Source: Salinicola endophyticus (lineage in GTDB: Bacteria > Pseudomonadota > Gammaproteobacteria > Pseudomonadales > Halomonadaceae). From it: a stretch of DNA of 45,012 nucleotides. A program made the translations under genes and the position numbers. The notes under the pieces were generated by a model. That model was not told the origin of the DNA. It did no database searches and saw nothing but the letters and a program-made list of their open reading frames with translations. The stretch is from the NCBI RefSeq assembly GCF_003206575.1, contig NZ_PZJO01000004.1, positions 316-45,327 on the forward strand. Reading direction: 5' to 3'. Shown in pieces: positions 36,996 through 44,936 of this stretch. How positions within the stretch are numbered: the first letter of the stretch is position 1; each line of letters begins with the position of its first letter.

Positions 36996-38155
36996 TCGAG
37001 CTCCTTCACCACCGCCACTTCCAGCCGCTGGCGGCGCACTGCTTCGGGTAGTACCTGCCACGTGTAGGTCTCCACTTCCAGGTGCGCCGAGATCGGCTGA
37101 CGGCGATGCAGGGCCAGGATCTCGGCGAGAAAGTCACGGGTGGTCGAGAAGGGGGGAATGTCGGCGACGAAGATCGGCACGTGAAAGTGCACGCGCCACT
37201 CCTCGCCATCGGCCCGCTGAGGATCCGCGAGCGCCTCGGGGAGATCGCTGTAGCGAGACAGCCCCGTCGCGCTGCGCGCCACCACCTGGTGCAGATAGGT
37301 CGGTTCGCAGAAGGTCGTCAGCCCCTCGCGGGTGGCCGAGTCGAGCGCCCGCACGCGCAGTGCGGCACTCAACTGCAGCTTGTGGATGGGGATACCCGCG
37401 TCGCGCAGGGCCGCGACGCTGGCCGTGGGATCCTCGAACTCGACCGCCGCATGGCAGACGTCGTAGCACACTCCAAGGTGGCGCGGCAGCGCCGCCCGGG
37501 CCTGGGCCAGGGAGAGCCCGCTCAACTCGGCCAGGCGGGCGGCGGCGCTGTCGCAGAACAGAGAGTCACGGAAGAACGCCAGTGTCCCCTCGATGGTCTC
37601 GAGGAAGCAGCAGGGCTCCGGCTCCAGGGCGATGGCCACGCTGACGCCGGTACGCTTGAGCAACCCCACGCAGTGCGCCACGCACTTGAGCAGGTTGTCG
37701 GCCATGGCCGCCTCGGCGCCTGCGGCCAGCGGCCCATAGGTGCCGGGAACGGTGCTCAGGCTGAGGCTATCGCCGGGCTGGGCCAGCTCCGTCATCAGGT
37801 CGGCGAGCCAGCAGGTGTAGTCGAGCCGCGCCCGCTGTTTCCAGTCCGGCTGGTAGACCGCGGCCTTCACCGGCACCCCGTGGAAGGGGCCGAAGGGGAA
37901 GCCGTTCATGGTGACCAGACGGTAGTCATGGCGCGCCAGGATCGCCTTGAGCTCGGCGCGGGCGTCCGGTGCGCGAAGCTCCTCCAGCGCCTGGGCGGAG
38001 AGGCGCAGACCGAGCCCGAAGGAGACATCCGGCGCCAGCGTGCGGCGCACATAGGCCACCGGGCCCTCGAGTGCGCGGCGCACCTCATCCCAGGTCTGGG
38101 TCGGATGCACGTTGAGGCAGTAGGTCAACTGACCCAGGTCGTCAGGCAGCTGCAT
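36938..38155 (-). CDS. eboE: EboE: xylose isomerase-like TIM-barrel protein of ebo cluster
   Basis: A 405-residue TIM-barrel of the sugar isomerase/AP-endonuclease-2 type. The N-terminus is LTYCLNVHPTQTWDEV, followed by VSFGLGLRLSAQAL. Metal-site candidates lie in VSVAIALEPEPC (Glu), HLGVCYDVCHAAVEF (Asp and His) and FHVPIFVADI (His). EboE proteins are annotated in databases as metabolite traffic proteins; the reaction is not known. The ATG at 38155 overlaps the eboD end by 14 bp, and its own end overlaps eboC, so the three genes are tightly coupled. Confidence 0.9.
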   Translation of the reverse strand: MQLPDDLGQLTYCLNVHPTQTWDEVRRALEGPVAYVRRTLAPDVSFGLGLRLSAQALEELRAPDARAELKAILARHDYRLVTMNGFPFGPFHGVPVKAAVYQPDWKQRARLDYTCWLADLMTELAQPGDSLSLSTVPGTYGPLAAGAEAAMADNLLKCVAHCVGLLKRTGVSVAIALEPEPCCFLETIEGTLAFFRDSLFCDSAAARLAELSGLSLAQARAALPRHLGVCYDVCHAAVEFEDPTASVAALRDAGIPIHKLQLSAALRVRALDSATREGLTTFCEPTYLHQVVARSATGLSRYSDLPEALADPQRADGEEWRVHFHVPIFVADIPPFSTTRDFLAEILALHRRQPISAHLEVETYTWQVLPEAVRRQRLEVAVVKELEWVRQQLGVTIDADALTSG

Positions 38156-39425
38156 GGTGGGCGGCCTCCGTGTGTAGCCACTCGATCGCTGAGACGACCA
38201 GGGCGTGATCCATCGAATGGACGTCGACAGCGCGTCCGACCGCGGCCAGCAGGGTGACGGTCAACTCACCTCCCAGGTGCTCCTGGAACTCGCGCAGACC
38301 GGCGAGCAGGGCCGGCTGGCCGAGGGCGTCGAGCTCCAGCAGTTGCGGGTGATAGCGCGGCAGACCGAGGCGCTCGAGCAGCTGCATCACCCGTCGTTCG
38401 CCGCTCGCCGGGAGATGTCCGGCGAGCACGGAGTAGCGGGTGTCGAGGGCGATGCCGATCGCCACCGCCTCGCCGTGGCTGACGCCGTGATGGGTCAGCG
38501 CTTCCAGTTTGTGGGCCGACCAATGGCCGAAATCCAGCGGGCGTGACGAGCCCTGTTCGAAAGGGTCGCCAGCATGGCCGATCTGGTGCAGGTGCAGCTC
38601 GGCGCTGCGCTGGATCATGTAGGCCTCGGCGCGGGGATCGAAGGTCGCCAGCGCCTCGGCATTGGCCTCGAGCCAGTCGAAGAAGGCGGCGTCACGGATC
38701 AGGGCCACCTTGATCGCTTCGGCGATCCCGGCCAGGCGCTGGCGGCGCGGCAGCGTGGCCAGGAAGTCGAGATCGTTGAGTACCGCCCAGGGCGGGGCAA
38801 AGGTGCCGGTGAAGTTCTTGGTGCCGCGGAAGTTGACCGCATTCTTCACCCCGACGCCGCTGTCGTTCTGCGCCAGCACCGTGGTCGGCAGACGAATCAG
38901 GCGCACGCCGCGATGGGCCACGGCGGCGGCCAGGCCCACCGCGTCGAGTACGGCACCGCCGCCGATGGCGATGACATAGGCGTGGCGATCGACAGCGTGC
39001 TGGCGCAGCTCGTCCAGCCGGCTCTCCACCGTCGCCAGACTCGCCTTGATCGCTTCCCCCGCGGCCACCGTGATCGGTGGGGCGATCAGCGTCATGCGTG
39101 CGGCGTGGGCCTCGAAGTAGCGCGCCAGACGCCTGGCCAGATCCGGCCAGGCGGCGGCCACGCCGGCATCCACATAGACCAGGCAGCGGTGGCGCTGTTC
39201 CGGCTCCCGGCGTGCAACCACCTCCGCCAGGAGCGGATTGTCGGGGGAGAGCAGTTCGCGGGTGAAGGCCACCGGGTAGTCGTAGGTAACCTGGAAGTGC
39301 TGCCAGTGGATCACACTGGCCTCGACGCCGCGATCGGTGAAGCGTGAAGCGTCGCTCGGCGGCAGCGACGAGGCATCGATGGCGCTGCCGCCACCGGGAG
39401 AGAGGGAGACTGCGGGGCGGTTCAT
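38142..39425 (-). CDS. eboD: EboD: sugar-phosphate cyclase (3-dehydroquinate synthase-like) of ebo cluster
   Basis: A 427-residue DHQS-fold enzyme using NAD and a divalent metal. Motifs are IGGGAVLDAVGLAAAVAHRG (nucleotide site), LPTTVLAQNDSGVGVKNAVN, then AEAIKVALIRDAAFF, and the metal-site histidine in THHGVSHGEAVAIG. The GVKN segment differs from the GGKT of true DHQ synthases and fits the EEVS/EboD side of the sugar-phosphate cyclase family. It probably cyclises a sugar phosphate, not necessarily DAHP. It is first of eboD-eboE-eboC. An MFS gene lies 188 bp upstream on the same strand. Confidence 0.9.
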   Translation of the reverse strand: MNRPAVSLSPGGGSAIDASSLPPSDASRFTDRGVEASVIHWQHFQVTYDYPVAFTRELLSPDNPLLAEVVARREPEQRHRCLVYVDAGVAAAWPDLARRLARYFEAHAARMTLIAPPITVAAGEAIKASLATVESRLDELRQHAVDRHAYVIAIGGGAVLDAVGLAAAVAHRGVRLIRLPTTVLAQNDSGVGVKNAVNFRGTKNFTGTFAPPWAVLNDLDFLATLPRRQRLAGIAEAIKVALIRDAAFFDWLEANAEALATFDPRAEAYMIQRSAELHLHQIGHAGDPFEQGSSRPLDFGHWSAHKLEALTHHGVSHGEAVAIGIALDTRYSVLAGHLPASGERRVMQLLERLGLPRYHPQLLELDALGQPALLAGLREFQEHLGGELTVTLLAAVGRAVDVHSMDHALVVSAIEWLHTEAAHHAAA

Positions 39426-39589
39426 GGGGCGGTGCCTGCGTAGAGGGTCGACACGACATCGGCGGGCCGTCTAGTCCTCAAGGGCGGCCTCGCCGGGTTC
39501 GCGCCTAGCTTCCGCGCTCGACCCGAGGCGGGACAAGAATGGTTCTTCTGCTACGCAGGATGAGCCGCGCATGGTGCCACGGCATGAGA

Positions 39590-39607
39590 GGGCGCCAGCG
39601 AGCGCCC
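39590..39607 (-). terminator. Hairpin after MFS_3 gene, candidate terminator
   Basis: GGGCGCC-AGCG-AGCGCCC type hairpin 6 bp beyond the MFS stop on the minus strand. It has no U-tract, so readthrough to eboD is possible. Confidence 0.4.
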
Positions 39608-39613
39608 GCCGAG

Positions 39614-40960
39614 TCAGCCGCGCTTGGCCGGTGCGGTGGGCGAGGGCTCGACCTTGGACTCCTCGACATCATCGAGCCGGTCGGCGCGACGCAGCACCGG
39701 GAAGGCCCACATCCACAGCCCGACGATCCCCAGGGTACCGACAGCGCCGATCACCGCCGCCGGCACGGTGCCGAACCAGGCCGCGGTGACCCCGGATTCG
39801 AACTCGCCCAGCTCGTTGGAGGCGCCGATAAACAGCATGTTGACCGCATTGACCCGGCCGCGCATCTCGTCCGGGGTGGCCAGCTGCAGCAGCGTCAGGC
39901 GCACGTAGACGCTGATCATGTCTGCGGCGCCGGCGATCAGCAGGGCGCCGAACGAGAGCCAGAACCAGTGCGACAGTGCGAACACCAGGTTGGCCAGGCC
40001 GAACACCGCCACCGCCGCGAACATCGTCAGCCCCGCATGGCGGTTGATGGCGCGCACTCCCAGATAGAGCCCCATCAGCAGGGCGCCGATGGCGATGGCA
40101 CTGCGCAGGGCGCCCAGCCCCTCGGGGCCGACGTGCAGGATCTCGTGGGCGTAGACCGGCAGCAGTGCCACGATGCCGCCGAACAGCACCGCGAACAGAT
40201 CCAGCGAGATCACCCCGAGGATCACCGGCTTGCTGCGGATATAGCGGATGCCGGCGGTGAAGCGCTGCCAGGCGGTGTCATCCCGCGGCTGGCGTTCGGT
40301 GGCGTAGCGCACCGGCACCCCGAACAGGCCGAGCTGGGCGATCACGAAACACGCCAGCACCACGCTGTAGGTGAGCGCCGCGCCGAAGGTATAGAGCAGC
40401 CCGCCGAGCAGCGGGCCGCCGATCACCCCGATCTTCATGATCGAGGAGTTGAGTGCGATCGCCTTGCCCAACTGCGTCCGGGGCACGATCTGCGGCAGCA
40501 GGCTCTGCAGGGTGGGGCCGGTGAAGGCCCGCGCTGCGCCGAACAGCACCAGCACCGCGTAGAAGGGCAGCGCGCTCTCCGGGCGCTGCAGCGAGAGCGC
40601 GATCAGACAGGCGCTGCACACCCCCTGAGCCAGCCAGCTGAGCTGCAGGATGCGCTTGCGGTCGAAGCGGTCGACCACATCGCCCGCCGGCAGCAGCAGG
40701 ACCACCATGGGCAGGAACTGGGCCAGGCCGACATAGCCCAGTGTCAGCGGGTCGCGGGTGATGTCGTAGACCTGCCACGCCACCACGATGGCCTGGATCT
40801 GCATCGCGAAAACCGCCGCCAGGCGCGAGACCAGAAAGGCGGCGAACCCGGGCTGACGGTAGACCGCGGCGTCCGTCTCCGGGTGGTCATCATCGGCAGT
40901 GGGGCGATCGATGCGTGACGGGTCGGCTGAGGATGAGGCGGGAGTGTCGGCGGTGGGCAT
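39614..40960 (-). CDS. MFS transporter, MFS_3/EntS-like exporter
   Basis: A 448-residue major facilitator of the MFS_3 group that includes EntS-type siderophore exporters. The N-terminus is FLVSRLAAVFAMQIQAIVVA, then GYVGLAQFLPMVVLLLPAGD and the loop DVVDRFDRKRILQ. TM10-11 carry DMISVYVRLTLLQLATPDEM with RGRVNAVN, typical of the group. The start at 40960 follows AAGGA; a longer frame to 41044 would run into the palindromic repeat. It is upstream of eboD on the same strand, so co-expression with the ebo genes is possible but unproven. Substrate unknown. Confidence 0.88.
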   Translation of the reverse strand: MPTADTPASSSADPSRIDRPTADDDHPETDAAVYRQPGFAAFLVSRLAAVFAMQIQAIVVAWQVYDITRDPLTLGYVGLAQFLPMVVLLLPAGDVVDRFDRKRILQLSWLAQGVCSACLIALSLQRPESALPFYAVLVLFGAARAFTGPTLQSLLPQIVPRTQLGKAIALNSSIMKIGVIGGPLLGGLLYTFGAALTYSVVLACFVIAQLGLFGVPVRYATERQPRDDTAWQRFTAGIRYIRSKPVILGVISLDLFAVLFGGIVALLPVYAHEILHVGPEGLGALRSAIAIGALLMGLYLGVRAINRHAGLTMFAAVAVFGLANLVFALSHWFWLSFGALLIAGAADMISVYVRLTLLQLATPDEMRGRVNAVNMLFIGASNELGEFESGVTAAWFGTVPAAVIGAVGTLGIVGLWMWAFPVLRRADRLDDVEESKVEPSPTAPAKRG

Positions 40961-40983
40961 GGTGTCCTTGGCGGTCGAGGCTA

Positions 40984-41181
40984 GGCACTGTCTGAAAAGT
41001 CCTGCGCTCGCCCATGCGGCGTTGACCATCGGCTCACTGAGCAACGTTCAGAACGTCCGCAGGACGGCCCGGAGGGTGAGCGGAGCGAGTAACCGGCGCA
41101 TTGACACCCCGTAGACGGGAGCGTCAGCCCGGTCCGTTGTCGCCGATTTTGCCTTCGCTCGTCGACTTTTCAGACAGCACC
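40984..41181. repeat. MITE-like palindromic repeat, copy 2
   Basis: A 198-bp element with termini GGCACTGTCTGAAAAGTC and, inverted, GGTGCTGTCTGAAAAGTC (16 of 18 match). Its arms share CCTGCGCTCG and, 18 bp from its start, GCGTTGA with copy 1, and a 17-of-20 match on the right arm (41150-41169). It encodes nothing I accept. It lies between the promoter zone and the start of the minus-strand MFS gene. Confidence 0.75.
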
Positions 41182-41443
41182 GAGGAAGAGATCGATCTAG
41201 CTAGCGCGCTAACAGAGTAGTATACGCAGATTCTTCTCGACGTGCGCCGACGTTCGCTTGGTGAGGGGGGAGGATAATCCTGGCTAATGCCAGCGCCAAC
41301 ATGTCGGCGAGCTCCCGCCATACGTGGATTTTTCACCGCTATTCGGCTTTTTCGGCTGCCGGGTGCGGCGTATAGTGCGCTCGCCCGGGCAATGCCCGTA
41401 GGCGCGCTTTCCAAGGCTTTTTCTTCCTAGGCTTCTTCTGTCG

Positions 41444-41467
41444 CCGGTGGCGTACCCACGCCACCGG
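41444..41467 (+). promoter_or_regulatory. Leader hairpin before ycaD-like gene
   Basis: CCGGTGGCGT-ACCC-ACGCCACCGG is a perfect 10-bp stem 31 nt upstream of the start and 16 nt before the ribosome site. It may be a 5' stabiliser or an attenuator; no U-tract follows. Confidence 0.5.
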
Positions 41468-41497
41468 ACCGGAACCGGTTGCGAGGTGGTTTGGTCG

Positions 41498-42856
41498 ATG
41501 TCTCCGCAGTTGCTCTCCATGGCGCTGGCGCCGCTTCTGGGTCTGTTCATTCTGGGTATCGGCAACGGCTTTCTCGCCTCGCTGATCACCCTGCGCCTGG
41601 ACGCCGCCGGCGAGTCGGTGACCACCATCGGCTGGGTGTCGGCGGCCTACTACATCGGCCTGGCGATCGGGGCGCTGTTCAACGACCGCCTGCTGCTGCG
41701 CATCGGTCATATTCGTGCCTACGCCTGCTTTGCGTCGCTGGTGGCGGTGACCGTGCTGCTGCAGGGGCTGTGGCTCAATGCGGGGCTGTGGTTCACCCTG
41801 CGCATGATCGGTGGCTGGGCCACCCTGGGCGTCTATCTGGTGATCGAGAGCTGGCTGCTGACGGCGGCGGATACCCGCGTGCGCGGGCGCCTCCTGGCGC
41901 TCTACATGATCTCGCTCTACGGCGCCGGGGTGATCGGCCAGCTGCTGCTCGGCGTGGCTGACAGCGCCGGTGCCAGTCAGCCGTTCATGATCATTGCCAT
42001 CCTGGCGTCGCTGTCGGTGTTGCCGCTGGGCATGATCCCGCGGGTATCGCCGCTGATCGAGCACGCCGAGCCGCTCTCGCCGTGGCGTCTGATCACGGTC
42101 ACGCCCACCGGCGTGATGGGGTGTTTCGGCTCGGGGCTGGCGATCTCGGCGATCTACAGCCTGCTGCCGCTCTATCTGCAGCGCAGCGGCCTCGATGTGC
42201 AGAAGATCGGCCAGATGATGGCAGTACTGATTCTCGGTGGCATGTTGCTGCAGTACCCCATCGGACGCTGGTCGGATCGCCACGACCGTCAGATCGTGCT
42301 GATCCTGATCGGTGTGGCGATGACCGCGCTGTGTCTGGGTATGCTGCTGCTGCCGTCGCTACCGTGGCTGCTGGCGGCGGCGCTGTTTCTGCTCGGGGGC
42401 GGGGTATTCGCACTCTACCCGGTGGCGGTGAGCCACGCCGCCGACCGCGCCCCGGCCGGCGCGCTGGTGCGCATGAGCCAGGGTCTGCTGCTGATCAACG
42501 CTCTCGGTGCCACCCTCAGCCCGCCGCTGATCACGCCGCTGATGACGCATGTCGGCGATGCCGGGCTGTTCGTCGCGCTGCTCGGTCTGGGGAGCTGTCT
42601 GGTCGTGTTCTTCGTGTGGCGGCGCAGCCGTCGCCCGGCGCCGGCGCCGGTGGCACCGTTCACCTCCAATCCGCCGCAATCGGTGGTGGGGGCCGAGCTT
42701 GCGGTGACCGCGGCGCTGGTGCAGGGGGCGACCGAACACGAGCAGCAGGAGGACCTGTCCCAGGTGGTGCCTGAGGTGGAGACCGCAGTACCTGAAGTGG
42801 AAACGGCGAGACCGGAGGCGGGATCGGCTGACGCGGAGACCGCAACGCGGCGCTGA
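41498..42856 (+). CDS. MFS transporter, YcaD-like
   Basis: A 452-residue twelve-helix permease. It resembles YcaD-type MFS proteins: TM1 LLGLFILGIGNGFLASLITL, TM2 start IGWVSAAYYIGLAIGALF, and YLVIESWLL in TM4. The loop RWSDRHDRQIVL is the second-half signature. The start at 41498 has GAGGTGG about 8 nt upstream. The last 60 residues form an acidic, non-membrane tail with VPEVETAVPEVETARPEAG repeats, not typical of the family. Function unknown. Confidence 0.88.
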   Translation: MSPQLLSMALAPLLGLFILGIGNGFLASLITLRLDAAGESVTTIGWVSAAYYIGLAIGALFNDRLLLRIGHIRAYACFASLVAVTVLLQGLWLNAGLWFTLRMIGGWATLGVYLVIESWLLTAADTRVRGRLLALYMISLYGAGVIGQLLLGVADSAGASQPFMIIAILASLSVLPLGMIPRVSPLIEHAEPLSPWRLITVTPTGVMGCFGSGLAISAIYSLLPLYLQRSGLDVQKIGQMMAVLILGGMLLQYPIGRWSDRHDRQIVLILIGVAMTALCLGMLLLPSLPWLLAAALFLLGGGVFALYPVAVSHAADRAPAGALVRMSQGLLLINALGATLSPPLITPLMTHVGDAGLFVALLGLGSCLVVFFVWRRSRRPAPAPVAPFTSNPPQSVVGAELAVTAALVQGATEHEQQEDLSQVVPEVETAVPEVETARPEAGSADAETATRR

Positions 42857-42893
42857 GGACGCCAGCTCCGCATCCTGAGGGCTGAGCGAAAAA

Positions 42894-43559
42894 TCAGCGC
42901 GCCGGGTCGACCCGCCCGCCGAGCGAGGCGTTTCGCCGGAACCAGCCGGCGATGCTGGTGCGTGGCAGGCGGGTCGGCAGCACCTCGTGGGGTATGCGGT
43001 CGGAGAGGAAACAGACGAAGGTGCCGGCGCGGGGGACCACCCGAGCGACTTCGCGCTCGCTGTCGTGCTCGTCGTAGAGCGCCATCTCGCCGCCGCCATC
43101 GCTGGGCCAGTCGGGATTGAGATAGAGCACGGTGGAGACGATTCGGTTGGCGCGTCCACGAAAGCTGTCGTAGTGCTTGCGATAGAAGGCGCCGGGCGGG
43201 TACTGGGCGAAGTGCGCCTCGAACTCGAACAGCCCCAGATAGAGGGCGATATTGATCTGCTGCTGCAGTTCTGCCATCAGCGCCAGATAGCGGCGCTGGG
43301 CGAGACTCTCGCGATCGAGCCAGTGAATGGCGTCACCGCGGATGTCGCGGCGCAGGGTGCGCTCGTCACCGCGGCCGATGGCGGCTTCCTGGAGCTGCTG
43401 ACGCGCCTCGAGCCGGGTGAGTTCGGCGTGCAGGTCCTGGCACAGACCGACGTCCAGAAACGTCTCCCCGGCGTACCAGCCGCGCGCGACCAGAGCATCG
43501 ATCAGCGGGGTCAGCTGCTGCTCGTCCCAGTAGGCGTGGTGAGTCTGGGTTTGGGACAT
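42894..43559 (-). CDS. 2OG-Fe(II) oxygenase (prolyl 4-hydroxylase-like)
   Basis: A 221-residue P4Hc-type dioxygenase using Fe(II), O2 and 2-oxoglutarate to hydroxylate a protein or small molecule. Iron ligands are visible as HYD in YRKHYDSFRG and His in RIPHEVLPT; the 2OG-binding Arg lies in RTSIAGWFRRN. The middle has IVSTVLYLNPDW and GGGEMALYD, typical of the fold. The start at 43559 follows GAGG. The substrate is unknown; bacterial homologues include the PKHD/EF-Tu hydroxylase PPHD type. It is convergent with the upstream MFS gene. Confidence 0.92.
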   Translation of the reverse strand: MSQTQTHHAYWDEQQLTPLIDALVARGWYAGETFLDVGLCQDLHAELTRLEARQQLQEAAIGRGDERTLRRDIRGDAIHWLDRESLAQRRYLALMAELQQQINIALYLGLFEFEAHFAQYPPGAFYRKHYDSFRGRANRIVSTVLYLNPDWPSDGGGEMALYDEHDSEREVARVVPRAGTFVCFLSDRIPHEVLPTRLPRTSIAGWFRRNASLGGRVDPAR

Positions 43560-43653
43560 CTCGGGGCCTCCGATGGCGGGTAACGCGTGGCTGGGAACCC
43601 GTGCCTGCGACAGCGCAACGGGAGATGGCTGCCGGGGCGGCGTGGGCCAGCGC

Positions 43654-44280
43654 TCAGCGGGTGGTGCGGCGCCCGCGCTGCGGATGATAGCGCAGCTCAC
43701 CGCCCGCTGGCGGCTGTTCTAGCGAGACCGGGCTGGCGAAGCCCACCGTCAGCAGCTCCACCAGCATCATCGCCGAGAGTCCCCAGATGATGCGCCCATC
43801 GACCTCGTAGCTCGGCACGTACCACTCGCGGTCGTCGACCGGGATGACGTCGGTATGAGTGCGCCGGTCGTCGAGGAAATGCGCCAAGGGTACCTCGAAG
43901 ATCGCCGCGATCTCGCCGGGTTCCGGGGTCAGCGTCAGATCCGGGGGGATGATGCCGACATACGGTGTGACCCGCAGGCCGTGCAGCGAGAGCAGGTCTC
44001 CTAGGCGGCCGACGATCTCCACCTCGGCCGGCGCCAGGGCGATCTCCTCCTGGCTCTCGCGCAGCGCCGTGGCCAGCAGGTCGCGATCCTCGGGCTCGCG
44101 CTTGCCGCCGGGAAAGGCGACCTGGCCGGCGTGGGAGGAGAGATGATCGGTACGCTGGGTGAACAGCAGCGTCGGCTCGCGGCGGTCCACCAGCGGCAGC
44201 AGTACGGCGGCCTGGGGGAAGGCCGCGTCGAGCTGGCGGGGGCGGTGCGCTTGCAGGCGCTCGCGAAGTGTCTCTAACAT
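43654..44280 (-). CDS. nudL: CoA pyrophosphatase, Nudix family (NudL-like)
   Basis: A 208-residue Nudix hydrolase. The UPF0035/CoA-pyrophosphatase signature is LLFTQRTDHLSSHAGQVAFP followed by GGKREPED; the Nudix catalytic core continues ALRESQEEIAL. These support cleavage of CoA to 3',5'-ADP and 4'-phosphopantetheine. The C-terminal PSYEVDGRIIWGLSAMM is also typical. It is divergent from another Nudix gene 98 bp away and follows the oxygenase on the opposite end without overlap. Confidence 0.92.
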   Translation of the reverse strand: MLETLRERLQAHRPRQLDAAFPQAAVLLPLVDRREPTLLFTQRTDHLSSHAGQVAFPGGKREPEDRDLLATALRESQEEIALAPAEVEIVGRLGDLLSLHGLRVTPYVGIIPPDLTLTPEPGEIAAIFEVPLAHFLDDRRTHTDVIPVDDREWYVPSYEVDGRIIWGLSAMMLVELLTVGFASPVSLEQPPAGGELRYHPQRGRRTTR

Positions 44281-44378
44281 GCGGTGCTGATCCTACAGGG
44301 CCTGCTCCGGGTCAGCGCAGCGTCGAGTCGCGCTGAACGGGCATGGGCAGGGCTCGATGAATGCATTGCGAGGCGTCG

Positions 44379-44936
44379 ATGAATTACTGCAGTCAGTGTG
44401 GCAACCCGGTGCGTTTCGCGATCCCCGAGGGGGACGATCGCCCGCGCTTTCAGTGCGACGCCTGCGGCACCATCCATTATCAGAATCCCCGCATCGTAGC
44501 CGGTACGCTGCCGGTCTCGGGCTCGCGGGTGCTGCTGTGTCGCCGCGCGATCGCCCCGCGTAAAGGTTTCTGGACCCTGCCGGCCGGTTTCATGGAGAAC
44601 GGCGAGACGGTCGAGCAGGCCGCGCTGCGCGAGACCCGCGAGGAGGCGAGCGCGGTGGTCGATGCGCCCTCACTTTACACGCTGATCAGTCTGCCGCACA
44701 TCGATCAGGTCTACATGATCTTCCGCGGCGAGCTCGACGGTGGCTACGCCGCCGGGCCCGAGAGCCTCGAGGTGGCGCTGTTCGAGGAGAGCGAGATTCC
44801 CTGGGGCGAACTCGCCTTTCCCACCATCGAGCGTACCCTGCGCCACTTCTTCAGCGATCGGGTGCACGGTCATTTCCCGCTGCACTCGGGCCAGATCGGC
44901 CTCGAGGAGCGCGAGCGTTTCTTCGGCTCGGCCTGA
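44379..44936 (+). CDS. Nudix hydrolase with N-terminal zinc ribbon
   Basis: A 185-residue protein. The zinc ribbon has Cys4, Cys7, Cys26 and Cys29 (YCSQCGNP, FQCDACGT). The Nudix domain follows with GFMENGETVEQAALRETREE, matching GX5EX7REUXEE, but with Ala where the box usually has Gly. The zinc ribbon plus Nudix layout is like NudC-related NADH pyrophosphatases or small ADP-ribose/nucleotide hydrolases; it lacks the NudC SQPWPFP signature that I can see, so NudC is not claimed. ATG 44379 has GCGAGGCG upstream. Confidence 0.92.
   Translation: MNYCSQCGNPVRFAIPEGDDRPRFQCDACGTIHYQNPRIVAGTLPVSGSRVLLCRRAIAPRKGFWTLPAGFMENGETVEQAALRETREEASAVVDAPSLYTLISLPHIDQVYMIFRGELDGGYAAGPESLEVALFEESEIPWGELAFPTIERTLRHFFSDRVHGHFPLHSGQIGLEERERFFGSA

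Larger units (their letters stand above)
40961..41497. promoter_or_regulatory. Divergent MFS intergenic region with inserted repeat
   Basis: A 537-bp gap. A palindromic repeat occupies 40984-41181, starting 24 bp from the minus-strand MFS start. The remainder has short palindromes AGATCGATCT (41189-41198) and TAGCGCGCTA (41202-41211) near AGTAGTATACGC, likely divergent promoter DNA, and a leader hairpin at 41444-41467. No gene seen. Confidence 0.5.

Noticed and set aside
38142-39425. Assignment as AroB 3-dehydroquinate synthase
   Set aside because: The GVKN segment and the ebo neighbours fit the EboD/EEVS side of the sugar-phosphate cyclases, not AroB (GGKT).
39539-40918. Plus-strand 459-codon frame opposite the MFS gene
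   Set aside because: Gln/His/Arg-rich shadow frame with no family pattern.
40984-41181. An attachment site or phage remnant between two MFS genes
   Set aside because: There is no integrase, tRNA or phage gene; the paired inverted ends and shared core fit a palindromic repeat family.
44379-44936. Assignment as NudC NADH pyrophosphatase
   Set aside because: Zinc ribbon and Nudix box are present, but the NudC SQPWPFP-type signature is not, and the protein is shorter.
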